Part shown: one piece after another, positions 1-6,123 of the stretch
Layout: every line of letters begins with the position of its first letter
How positions within the stretch are numbered: position 1 is the stretch's first letter
Source of the DNA: Planctomycetia bacterium
Lineage (GTDB): Bacteria; Planctomycetota; UBA11346
Reading direction: 5' to 3'
DNA: 6,192 bases
Assembly: GCA_005801395.1 (NCBI GenBank)
Contig: SYDV01000066.1
Location: 1 to 6,192 of the forward strand
The notes under the pieces: generated by a model
Databases searched by the model: none
Told to the model about the DNA's origin: nothing
What the model saw: only the letters and a program-made list of their open reading frames with translations
Made by a program: the position numbers and the translations under genes

Positions 1-651
1 CCACATACGGGCCCAATGCTCCCCAAAAGTGGGAGCCGCTAATAATTCATCCACATAAGCAATGACCGCTTTATCAGCATGTTGCGCATAAGCCTTAGCA
101 AAAGCATCCGCTCGCGCTGGTGTTGGCGGAAGTCCAATAAGGTCGAGAGCTAAGCGCCGCGCTAAAACCTGCGGCGTTGCTGGTGGAGCAAATGACAAAC
201 CATGAGCCTGTTGTTGTTCTTCGACTAATTGATCAATCCCAGCTGAGCCGGACGGTAGCGATGCGGCAACCGTTAATGGCTCGAATGCCCAATGCTGCCC
301 CCACACCGCTCCCTGTTCTATCCATCGTTTAATTAAACTCTTCTCATTATCCGACATCGGACGATGCGCCTTTACGGGCGGCATGATATCGTCGCTGTCA
401 GCGGTCATGATTCGTTGCCAAACTAAACTGTTTTGCGGCTTCCCTGAGACAATTGCTGCATGCCCATCACGCACTTCTTTGGCGGCGGATTCAAGATCCA
501 AACGTAACTCAGCCTCGCGATGGGCTTCGTCTGGACCATGACAATGGAAACATTTTTCCGACAAGATGGGACGAATGTGCAGGCTGAAATTGATCGGCGC
601 TTCCACGGCACCGGCCAGCAACACGACGGACAACAGAATGAAGGTACGCAT
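1..651 (-). CDS. PSCyt1-DUF1549 (planctomycete-type cytochrome c) protein, 5' part only
   Basis: The reading frame is open from an ATG at 651 down to base 1, giving 217 residues; the 3' part lies outside the window. Residues 1-18 form a short signal peptide (hydrophobic stretch FILLSVVLLAGA, possible cleavage after VEA), so the protein should be exported. A haem c site follows: C34-x-x-C37-H38 in KCFHCHGPD, with the family pattern RPILSEKCFHCHGPD...R.AELRLD; M90 in DIMPP is the likely distal ligand. This is the PSCyt1 domain (about residues 22-118). Residues 160-217 carry the start of a DUF1549 (PSCyt2) domain: RRLALDLIGLPPTP, later APTFGEHWARMW. Full family members usually continue into DUF1553 and reach roughly 700-1000 residues. 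The biochemical role is not established; such genes often sit with DUF1501 or sulfatase genes in polysaccharide-degradation loci, which cannot be tested here. The ribosome binding site is weak (GAG about 8 bases upstream). The gene is divergent from the PAS-AraC regulator, 72 bases apart. Confidence 0.9.
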   Translation of the reverse strand, partial: MRTFILLSVVLLAGAVEAPINFSLHIRPILSEKCFHCHGPDEAHREAELRLDLESAAKEVRDGHAAIVSGKPQNSLVWQRIMTADSDDIMPPVKAHRPMSDNEKSLIKRWIEQGAVWGQHWAFEPLTVAASLPSGSAGIDQLVEEQQQAHGLSFAPPATPQVLARRLALDLIGLPPTPARADAFAKAYAQHADKAVIAYVDELLAAPTFGEHWARMW

Positions 652-687
652 AATCGCTACTCTATGCCAAACGGAGTGCCCCTTGTC

Positions 688-717
688 TTGCACGTAGCTG
701 CTGCAAAGTTGTATAAT
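688..717 (+). promoter_or_regulatory. sigma70-type promoter of the PAS-AraC gene
   Basis: TTGCAC (688-693) and a consensus TATAAT (712-717) are separated by 18 bases. Transcription would be expected to begin about seven bases after the -10 box, around 724, which is the A of the proposed ATG. The promoter lies in the 72-base gap between the two divergent genes, so a regulator bound here could affect both. No equally good promoter was seen on the minus strand. Confidence 0.72.
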
Positions 718-723
718 ACCCGC

Positions 724-1518
724 ATGACCAACGCTGGAGAAAAACAAGGTCGCCCACCAGCTCCGCTAGCCCGAAAAGCTGCGCGTCAGCGTGCGTTTTT
801 TCAACGGATGGACGCTAAAGCGCTAAGCGATTTGCTTTGCCAACTGGCCGATGTGTCGTTTTTCCTGAAAGATCGCCAAGGTCGCTTCATCGCTCTTAAC
901 CGTCGCGGATGCGATTACTGCGGCGTGGCGAACGAAAGCGACGCTATTGGCTGTACTGATCGTGATTTCTTTCCGCGTAACCGCGCAGACGACTTTATGC
1001 GCGACGACGAAGCCGTCATGAACAGCGGGCTCGCAATTTTACAACGCATCGAAAATGCTCCAGAAGGCTTGGGTTCAGCGCGCTTAGTCATGACCAGCAA
1101 AATTCCTGTTCGCGATGCCAAAGGCCAGGTCATCGGCGTCGCCGGTATTTCTCGTGCGGTAGAGCAACTAAGTCCGCAACGACAACATTTATCGCGGCTA
1201 GAACAGGTGGTTTCTGATATGGTCGAAGACCCAGGCGCGACGCATAGCACAACGACCTTGGCCGCTACAGCGGGCCTTTCAGCCAGTCAATTTGAGCGCA
1301 ACTTTCGCCAAGCCTTTGGCACGACACCTCGGCAACATTTATTGCGTCTACGCATTGAAAATGCCTGCCGTTTATTGAGCAATAGCGACGATACCGTAGC
1401 AAGCATCGCACTCGCCTGTGGTTTCTTTGACCATGCTCATTTCACCCGCACTTTTCAACGGATCATGGCCATGACGCCCAAACAGTATCGCTTGGCAGCA
1501 ATTGGCGCTGATAACTAA
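724..1518 (+). CDS. PAS domain-containing AraC family transcriptional regulator
   Basis: A 264-residue protein with an N-terminal sensory domain and a C-terminal DNA-binding domain. Residues about 33-147 form a PAS fold (ADVSFFLKDRQGRFIALN, then TDRDFFP, then KIPVRDAKGQVIGVAGISR). Residues about 158-258 form an AraC/XylS double helix-turn-helix: LAATAGLSASQFERNFRQAFG for the first, and VASIALACGFFDHAHFTRTF followed by MTPKQYR for the second, which fits the family signature. It should act as a cytoplasmic transcription factor responding to a small ligand or redox cue. The frame stays open upstream to an ATG at 520, but that extension would lie antisense to the cytochrome gene and its translation looks random. 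The ATG at 724 sits right after a consensus promoter, implying a leaderless mRNA. An alternative start is the ATG at 808 (residue 29), just before the PAS fold. The PAS part carries C39, C63, C66 and C77, including a CxxC pair. Targets are unknown; the divergent cytochrome gene and the downstream transporter are candidates. Confidence 0.88.
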   Translation: MTNAGEKQGRPPAPLARKAARQRAFFQRMDAKALSDLLCQLADVSFFLKDRQGRFIALNRRGCDYCGVANESDAIGCTDRDFFPRNRADDFMRDDEAVMNSGLAILQRIENAPEGLGSARLVMTSKIPVRDAKGQVIGVAGISRAVEQLSPQRQHLSRLEQVVSDMVEDPGATHSTTTLAATAGLSASQFERNFRQAFGTTPRQHLLRLRIENACRLLSNSDDTVASIALACGFFDHAHFTRTFQRIMAMTPKQYRLAAIGADN

Positions 1519-1617
1519 CAGAACCGATTCAACGTTTATTCTCAGACATCGTCTATTGGTGACTTTTGAAGCTATCGTTTGAAATAACTGCTACTTTTAG
1601 CATCATTGTTAATTGGC

Positions 1618-1654
1618 ACGGTAATGATTTGCCTTAAACGAACTGCCTTACCGT
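1618..1654. repeat. inverted repeat ACGGTAA...TTACCGT
   Basis: ACGGTAA (1618-1624) and TTACCGT (1648-1654) are perfectly complementary 7-base arms separated by 23 bases. It lies immediately before a second inverted repeat. It may form an RNA stem in read-through transcripts of the regulator gene, or be a split binding site. Arms of this length can occur by chance in a few hundred bases. Confidence 0.4.
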
Positions 1655-1658
1655 AGCT

Positions 1659-1695
1659 GAATAGCTGTATTTTATCGCATTTTTTGCGGCTATTC
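1659..1695. repeat. nested inverted repeat GAATAGC...GCTATTC with inner CGCA/TGCG hairpin
   Basis: Outer arms GAATAGC (1659-1665) and GCTATTC (1689-1695) pair perfectly over 7 bases. Inside them CGCA (1676-1679) pairs with TGCG (1685-1688) around a five-T loop, stacking directly on the outer stem on the 3' side and leaving a 10-base bulge (1666-1675) on the 5' side. No T-run follows the structure, so it is not a standard terminator. It could be a weak processing or termination element, or a protein site. Confidence 0.45.
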
Positions 1696-1739
1696 GTAAA
1701 GATTAATCGGTTCGATGCTGTGCAAAGCAACACAACACT

Positions 1740-1768
1740 TTTACTAGTTGCGACGATGACCGTAAAAT
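1740..1768 (+). promoter_or_regulatory. candidate promoter of the NarK-type transporter gene
   Basis: TTTACT (1740-1745; 4 of 6 matches to the -35 consensus) and TAAAAT (1763-1768; 5 of 6 to the -10 consensus) are separated by the optimal 17 bases. The predicted start near 1775 falls just before the perfect inverted repeat at 1777-1793, giving a 5' leader of about 30 bases. The weak -35 box would suit a promoter that needs an activator. Confidence 0.5.
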
Positions 1769-1776
1769 CGCTAGAC

Positions 1777-1793
1777 TTAGGTCGTTGACCTAA
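1777..1793. promoter_or_regulatory. perfect inverted repeat, putative operator or leader hairpin of the transporter gene
   Basis: TTAGGTC (1777-1783) and GACCTAA (1787-1793) are perfect 7-base inverted arms around GTT. The repeat begins at the predicted transcription start and ends three bases before the GGAG ribosome binding site (1797-1800). It could be an operator bound by a dimeric repressor. It could also be a 5' hairpin that stabilises the mRNA or limits access to the ribosome binding site. It does not resemble an FNR, NarL or AraC site that I recognise. Confidence 0.5.
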
Positions 1794-1806
1794 CTCGGAG
1801 CACAGC

Positions 1807-3099
1807 ATGACAAACGCGGACAGTTCCTTACCTATCAACCAACCCAACACAAAAGAATCAGCCCGGGTGCTGACGTTATCCACCACGGCTTTCACCCTCT
1901 TGTTTGCGGTCTGGTTGATGTTTGGTGTCATCGGCATCTCCATCCAAAAAGAACTCGGTCTCACTGACATTCAGTTCTTCTGGCTAGGTGCGACCGCTAT
2001 TTTAAGCGGTTCCATTTGGCGCCTAGCTTTTGGCATTTTTACCGACTGGTGGGGTGGCAAAAAAGTTTTTACCGCCCTGCTGTTGTTCACCGCGATCCCC
2101 ACCTACCTCATTAGCCAGGCAACGACATTCAGTGAAATGATGTGGTGTTCGGCTTTCCTCGGCCTCGCAGGTAATTCATTTAACATTGGCATTGCTTGGA
2201 ACTCCGCCTGGTTTTCCAAACAACGCCAAGGTTTAGCTCTTGGCACTTTTGGTGCAGGTAATGTGGGCGCCTCAATTACCAAAATGTTTGGTCCGGGGTT
2301 GATCGCCCTCGTGCCTGCCGCGGGATTAATGAATGGCATGATTCCTGGCGGCTGGCGTTGCATTCCCATTTTTTACACCGTTTTACTAGTGATTATGGCC
2401 ATAGCCTTATGGTTTCTCTCACCCGCCGTTGATCGCATTCCCAGTAAAGGTCGTCCGCTCAGCGAAATGTTAAAGCCATTATCACACATCCGCGTATGGC
2501 GCTTCAGTTTATATTACGTGGTAGTATTCGGTGCTTATGTGGCCCTGTCGCTAACATTACCTAAATACTACATGTCGGCTTATAACCTTGAATTAAGTGT
2601 CGCAGCACTGCTAACTGCATTATTTATTTTTCCAGCCAGCCTCCTGCGCCCTTTAGGCGGATGGCTCTCTGATGTCTACGGCGCACGTATCGTCATGTAC
2701 GGCGTTTTTAGTATCATGACCATCGCTTCCGGATTATTGGCACTCCCAGATGGCATCCTTGGTTTCAGTATCAATGTTTGGGGCTTTACGGCGCTCGTGG
2801 TGATGATCGGAGTTGGCATGGGTGTCGGCAAAGCCGCCGTATATAAGCACGTCCCTGAATATTTCCCCAAAGACGTCGCTGCCGTTGGTGGCATGGTTGG
2901 TTTACTTGGTGCATTGGGTGGATTTTTCCTGCCGCTCATGTTCGGTTATTGCAAAACCTGGACCGGCTGGATCCAAATTCCCTTCATTATTCTCTTCATC
3001 TTCACCGCAGCTAGTTTCTTATGGATGCACATCGTGATCATCGGCATGAAACGATCCGCAAGTCGCGGAGATGCCATACCTGAAGCCGTTACCGCGTAA
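1807..3099 (+). CDS. NarK-type nitrate/nitrite transporter (MFS, NNP family)
   Basis: A 430-residue inner-membrane protein of the major facilitator superfamily with about 12 hydrophobic segments, normal length for a single NarK unit. The nitrate/nitrite porter family is indicated by two glycine-rich signatures: the long one at residues about 119-154 (AGNSFNIGIAWNSAWF, then RQGLALGTFGAGNVG) and the second at 359-376 (VGGMVGLLGALGGFFLP). The substrate-binding arginines of the family are matched by R72 in segment 2 (GSIWRLAFGIFTDWWGGK) and R281 in segment 8 (SLLRPLGGWLSD). The text resembles the NarK1 (proton/nitrate symporter) branch more than NarK2 (nitrate/nitrite antiporter), but this is a judgement by eye. 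The ATG at 1807 follows GGAG (1797-1800) with a six-base gap. The gene is bounded by its own candidate promoter and a strong terminator, so it is probably monocistronic. No reductase gene lies nearby, so import for assimilation, respiration or nitrite export cannot be told apart. Confidence 0.9.
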   Translation: MTNADSSLPINQPNTKESARVLTLSTTAFTLLFAVWLMFGVIGISIQKELGLTDIQFFWLGATAILSGSIWRLAFGIFTDWWGGKKVFTALLLFTAIPTYLISQATTFSEMMWCSAFLGLAGNSFNIGIAWNSAWFSKQRQGLALGTFGAGNVGASITKMFGPGLIALVPAAGLMNGMIPGGWRCIPIFYTVLLVIMAIALWFLSPAVDRIPSKGRPLSEMLKPLSHIRVWRFSLYYVVVFGAYVALSLTLPKYYMSAYNLELSVAALLTALFIFPASLLRPLGGWLSDVYGARIVMYGVFSIMTIASGLLALPDGILGFSINVWGFTALVVMIGVGMGVGKAAVYKHVPEYFPKDVAAVGGMVGLLGALGGFFLPLMFGYCKTWTGWIQIPFIILFIFTAASFLWMHIVIIGMKRSASRGDAIPEAVTA

Positions 3100-3123
3100 A
3101 CACTGACGATTTGTCAATTATCG

Positions 3124-3155
3124 ACCCAGGCGTACCATGTACGCCTGGGTTTTTT
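3124..3155 (+). terminator. strong intrinsic terminator after the transporter gene
   Basis: A perfect 12-base-pair stem (3124-3135 with 3139-3150, GC-rich core CCCAGGCGTAC) closes a CAT loop and runs into six T residues (3150-3155). It lies 24 bases after the stop codon. The minus-strand exit lacks a T-run, so it works in one direction. It isolates the transporter from the sigma factor operon. Confidence 0.93.
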
Positions 3156-3197
3156 GTCATTAATTTTTCCCTTCTCTGATCTGATGATTGGGATCGA

Positions 3198-3208
3198 ATG
3201 AACTTCAT
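3198..3208. repeat. short palindrome ATGAA-C-TTCAT upstream of the sigma factor gene
   Basis: ATGAA (3198-3202) and TTCAT (3204-3208) are perfect arms around one C. Overlapping arms GGGAT (3190-3194) and ATCCC (3207-3211) extend the symmetry of the block. It lies about 105 bases before the sigma factor start and could be a regulator site. Chance occurrence is quite possible. No clear sigma70 promoter was found here; a TATAAC at 3295-3300 has no matching -35 box and is too close to the start codon. Confidence 0.3.
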
Positions 3209-3313
3209 CCCCCGCACTCTCGTTGACCTTGCGTGGCACTGATCAGCACGACATCAGAAAAATAGTTCCTAAGAAAATCGTCGCTCATCCGTGTTATAAC
3301 TGAGAGCACACTC

Positions 3314-3856
3314 ATGGGCATCGACTCCCTCTGGATAACTGACTGTGTCGGACAATGGGAAAAACCATTAATTGCTTATGCTCGACGATTGTTGGGATCC
3401 GAAGACGCCGCGCGTGATGTCGTACAAGAAGCCTTTTTGCGTTTATGTCACCAACCGAGAAACGTAATTGAACATCGTGTCGTTGAATGGTTATTCACCG
3501 TTGTCCGCCATTGCGCCATCAATCATTTACGCAAGGAAAAATCCATGCAACTGCAAGCCGAACCACTGACCGCTGAAATCACTACACATATCACCGCACC
3601 TGTCGCTACGGCGTCGCCGATGTCTCAATTTGAAACTGGTGAAAATTATCAGGGATTATTACTAGCACTTGCTACATTGCCGCACAATCAACAAGAATGT
3701 ATTCGGCTGAAATTCCAGCAGCATTTATCCTATCAACATATTAGTCGCGTCACCGGATTATCGGTAACCAATGTTGGTTATTTAATTCACATAGGAATTA
3801 AAACGTTACGCGTCCACATGACCTCAACCACTGCCAGCGCAGGAGCCAACTCATGA
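3314..3856 (+). CDS. ECF-type RNA polymerase sigma factor (sigma70 family)
   Basis: A 180-residue protein, the usual size for an extracytoplasmic-function sigma factor. Region 2 spans about residues 13-75 and contains the core-binding pattern D35-V-V-Q-E-A-F41, then WLFTVVRHCAINHLRKEK, where the -10 element is recognised. A variable linker (about 78-110) follows. Region 4 spans about 112-168, with LPHNQQECIRLKFQQHLSYQHISRVTGLSVTNVGYLIHIGIK split over its helix-turn-helix, which should read the -35 element. The ATG at 3314 is preceded by GAGAG (3302-3306) at seven bases, which supports this start. The stop codon overlaps the next gene by ATGA, so the two are translationally coupled. The coupling and the anti-sigma-like start of the neighbour suggest that the neighbour regulates this factor. 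No GGAAC-type ECF self-promoter was found upstream on the coding strand, so autoregulation is not evident. Confidence 0.92.
   Translation: MGIDSLWITDCVGQWEKPLIAYARRLLGSEDAARDVVQEAFLRLCHQPRNVIEHRVVEWLFTVVRHCAINHLRKEKSMQLQAEPLTAEITTHITAPVATASPMSQFETGENYQGLLLALATLPHNQQECIRLKFQQHLSYQHISRVTGLSVTNVGYLIHIGIKTLRVHMTSTTASAGANS
3841..3856 (+). promoter_or_regulatory. ribosome binding site and ATGA stop-start overlap coupling sigma factor and vWA genes
   Basis: AGGAG (3841-3845) lies inside the last codons of the sigma factor gene, seven bases before the ATG at 3853. That ATG shares its last two bases with the TGA at 3854-3856. This decides the start of the vWA gene over the in-frame ATG at 3862 and predicts coupled, near-stoichiometric synthesis. 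Confidence 0.88.
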
Positions 3857-6075
3857 GCACCATGCAGCACGATGATCCACGTCTGACCGCCTACGCCCTT
3901 GATGAACTCGACAGCCACGAACGCGCCGCTTTTGAAGCCCGAATCGCTGTTGACCCACAACTACAAGCTGATGTTCAAAATGAAGTCGCGCAAATTCGCG
4001 CGTTCACCAGTGATTTAGAGCAAGAATTAGCGACTGCCTTAATGTCGACACCGACTCTAACGGCCACCCAACGTGACCGTATTCAACACGCGGCACAACA
4101 ACAACCAGCCGTTCCTTTTGCGTCAAGTTCGACAAAGACAACGAGTCCATGGAAACCGTTTTTTGGCTGGAGTGTTTTCGCAGCAGCAGCAGCGGCGACT
4201 ATTGCCGTCATCATTTTTCCCGCCCTAAAACCAACGCACATGCCCCCTATCGAACCAACGGAATTACCTCCACGTCACATAACGACGATTGATGCGCCTG
4301 CAAAAACAGCGAACCCGATCTACGCACCGGTGTTAACTGATAAAGACAGTGAATTAAGTGAATTAAAGGGTGAAAATACCTCTGCTTCTCTATTAGCCCT
4401 ATCCGTTCCCGTAAGTGAAACATCCATCGAATCAGACGTTGAAGCCGAAGTGCATAAAGGCAGAGAAGTCGCCGTCGCCACCATCGAAACAGGATCAACT
4501 GGCGCATTTATATCGATCGATGCCGGTGGTGGGGCCAGTGGCGCTTTTAGCAGGAGGACTAGCAGCAAACCGACAGAATTAAAACTTCGTTCCCAACAAC
4601 CCAATGATTCAATAACTGAAAAAAAAATTTATGCGCCAGTGACCGCACCAAGCGGTGAGGCTTATACCCAACGCGCTGAGCATGGTTTTCAATTCGTGCA
4701 CCAAGCACCCCTCTCAACTTTTGGCTTAGATGTCGACACCGCATCTTATAGCAATGTGCGACGGATGATTGAATCACGCTTGCTACCACCTGCTGAAGCC
4801 GTGCGCGTCGAAGATATGGTAAATTATTTTTCCTACGACCTTCCCAAACCAAAAAATGGTGAAGTGTTTGGCATCACCGTCGAAGTAACTGCCTGTCCTT
4901 GGCAATCTGAACACCAACTCGCTCGCATTGCCGTGCGCGGAAAAACATTCCCCGTAACCGAACGTCCTGCGCTCAATTTGGTTTTTTTAGTCGACGTTTC
5001 TGGCTCCATGAGTCCGAATAATCGATTACCACTGATCAAAACTGGTCTTAGTTTTTTAGCAAATTCACTGACACCCCGCGACAAAGTCGCTCTCGTCACT
5101 TATGCGGGTTCAGCCGGCGTAGCGTTACCAGCAACGCCAGGGACAGAAATTCGCACCATATTAAAAGCGATTGATGGACTTGGCGCTGGAGGAAGCACCA
5201 ATGGCGCTTCCGGCATACAGGTGGCTTATGATGTGGCCCAATCCGGATTTATTCCGAACGGGGTTAATCGCGTCATCTTGTGTACCGACGGTGATTTTAA
5301 TGTCGGCGTTACGGATCGTGATGCCTTGGTACAATTAGCGCAATCACGTGCACAAGCCGGAGTATTTTTAACCGTGCTAGGAGTTGGTGAAGACAATCTA
5401 AAAGATGCAACGATGGAACAAATCTCTGGCAAGGCTAACGGCAATTATCATTACTTAGATACCATCGCCGAGGCGCGCAAAGTCTTAGTGGAACAAATCG
5501 GCGGCACCTTAGTCACCATTGCTAAAGATGTTAAAGCACAAATAGAGTTTAATCCCGCGCGTATCAGTTCGTGGCGACAAGTCGGTTATGAAAAACGCCA
5601 GCTAGCCGCACGCGATTTCAACGATGACCGAAAAGATGCCGGCGAAGTCGGCGCTGATCATCAGGTCACCATGCTCTATGAATTAGTTCCTGCTCACCTC
5701 AATCATGGCGCGCCAGCACTGCGCTACCAACCTGCCCCAACACCTATTCTACCAACGACCGAAACCCACAGCCATGAATTAATGACCGTCAAAATGCGCT
5801 TCAAAGCACCCGATGGTCAGGTGAGTCAACTCGTTCAAAGCGTCGTCACCAATGATCAAGTCCGCGCCAATCCCAGTACCGATCAACAATTCGCCAGTGC
5901 AGTTGCGGCCTTTGCCTTACGACTGCGCGCCACCGCCGGCATGGACCTAACACTTCCCGCTATCGCCGCGCTGGCGCGCGACAGTTTGGGCAGCAACGCA
6001 CAGGGTTACCGCAGTGAATTTGTCCAACTAGTTGAACGCGCTGCGACATTATCCGACCATGGAATCAGGGAATAA
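3853..6075 (+). CDS. membrane-anchored vWA protein, YfbK-like, with N-terminal anti-sigma-like domain
   Basis: A 740-residue protein. Residues 1-65 (DDPRLTAYALDELDSHERAAFEARI...) resemble the short helical start of anti-sigma factors; there is no cysteine here, so it is not a zinc-binding (ZAS) type. One membrane helix follows at about 103-124, including a six-alanine run. No signal peptide is seen, so the N-terminus should be cytoplasmic and the rest periplasmic. Residues 125-275 form a long Ser/Thr/Glu- and Gly-rich linker. Then come a YfbK-type vWF_A N-terminal domain (about 278-370, with STFGLDVDTASYSNVRRM and VRVEDMVNYFSYD), a vWA domain (about 374-552) and a DUF3520-like C-terminal domain (about 555-735). 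The metal-binding MIDAS motif is complete: D381-x-S383-x-S385, T449 in GGSTN and D479 in TDGDF. It is longer than E. coli YfbK, which I recall as about 575 residues; the extra length fits the N-terminal anti-sigma/membrane part. The likely role is to hold the upstream sigma factor and to sense an envelope signal. That role is inference; binding partners of the vWA part are unknown. Confidence 0.9.
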   Translation: MSTMQHDDPRLTAYALDELDSHERAAFEARIAVDPQLQADVQNEVAQIRAFTSDLEQELATALMSTPTLTATQRDRIQHAAQQQPAVPFASSSTKTTSPWKPFFGWSVFAAAAAATIAVIIFPALKPTHMPPIEPTELPPRHITTIDAPAKTANPIYAPVLTDKDSELSELKGENTSASLLALSVPVSETSIESDVEAEVHKGREVAVATIETGSTGAFISIDAGGGASGAFSRRTSSKPTELKLRSQQPNDSITEKKIYAPVTAPSGEAYTQRAEHGFQFVHQAPLSTFGLDVDTASYSNVRRMIESRLLPPAEAVRVEDMVNYFSYDLPKPKNGEVFGITVEVTACPWQSEHQLARIAVRGKTFPVTERPALNLVFLVDVSGSMSPNNRLPLIKTGLSFLANSLTPRDKVALVTYAGSAGVALPATPGTEIRTILKAIDGLGAGGSTNGASGIQVAYDVAQSGFIPNGVNRVILCTDGDFNVGVTDRDALVQLAQSRAQAGVFLTVLGVGEDNLKDATMEQISGKANGNYHYLDTIAEARKVLVEQIGGTLVTIAKDVKAQIEFNPARISSWRQVGYEKRQLAARDFNDDRKDAGEVGADHQVTMLYELVPAHLNHGAPALRYQPAPTPILPTTETHSHELMTVKMRFKAPDGQVSQLVQSVVTNDQVRANPSTDQQFASAVAAFALRLRATAGMDLTLPAIAALARDSLGSNAQGYRSEFVQLVERAATLSDHGIRE
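4180..4191 (+). repeat. (GCA)4 trinucleotide repeat in the membrane-helix coding part
   Basis: Four GCA codons followed by two GCG codons (4192-4197) encode six alanines (residues 110-115) within the membrane helix of the vWA protein. Changes in copy number would stay in frame and only lengthen or shorten the helix. Confidence 0.6.
4619..4627 (+). repeat. A9 homopolymer inside the vWA gene linker
   Basis: Nine consecutive A residues span codons for E256, K257, K258 and I259, between the membrane helix and the vWA module. Losing one A would move translation into a frame with a TGA at 4640-4642, leaving only the anti-sigma-like domain, membrane helix and linker. Such tracts are prone to replication or transcription slippage, but one A-run alone is weak evidence of a functional switch. 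Confidence 0.6.
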
Positions 6076-6123
6076 ATTGAAACCCATTCCCTTGCAAGGC
6101 ATACTAGAAGGACTGCGCCTCCC

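Larger units (their letters stand above)
1519..1806. other. structured noncoding gap between the regulator and transporter genes
   Basis: These 288 bases hold no convincing gene. A minus-strand frame through it continues antisense into the transporter gene and has no recognisable domain. The stretch contains two inverted repeats (1618-1654 and 1659-1695), a candidate promoter (1740-1768), a perfect inverted repeat (1777-1793) and a ribosome binding site (1797-1800). No clear intrinsic terminator with a T-run follows the regulator gene, so read-through towards the transporter is possible. I saw no FNR-type TTGAT-N4-ATCAA site. Confidence 0.7.

Noticed and set aside
520..723. Upstream extension of the PAS-AraC frame to an ATG at 520
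   Set aside because: It lies antisense to the well-supported PSCyt1 gene, has no recognisable protein features, and the promoter at 688-717 would then lie inside the coding sequence.
1519..1806. FNR-like or NarL-like sites upstream of the NarK gene
   Set aside because: I looked for TTGAT-N4-ATCAA and found none; single heptamer-like matches are too degenerate to call by eye.
1572..1970. Minus-strand frame of 132 codons
   Set aside because: Its first third is antisense to the NarK gene, the rest covers the structured intergenic gap, and the translation shows no domain, signal or membrane pattern.
3264..3269. GGAACT on the minus strand before the sigma gene as an ECF -35 box
   Set aside because: It points away from the sigma gene, towards a region with no minus-strand gene, and no clear matching -10 element was seen.
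4247..4604. Overlapping minus-strand frames inside the vWA linker region
   Set aside because: They are shadows of the coding strand without domain features; the forward frame is continuous and explained.
6067..6092. AGGGAAT/ATTCCCT inverted repeat spanning the vWA stop codon as a terminator
   Set aside because: The stem is only 7 base pairs around a 12-base loop and no T-run follows; it overlaps a second palindrome CCTTGCAAGG (6090-6099), so neither is a convincing terminator.
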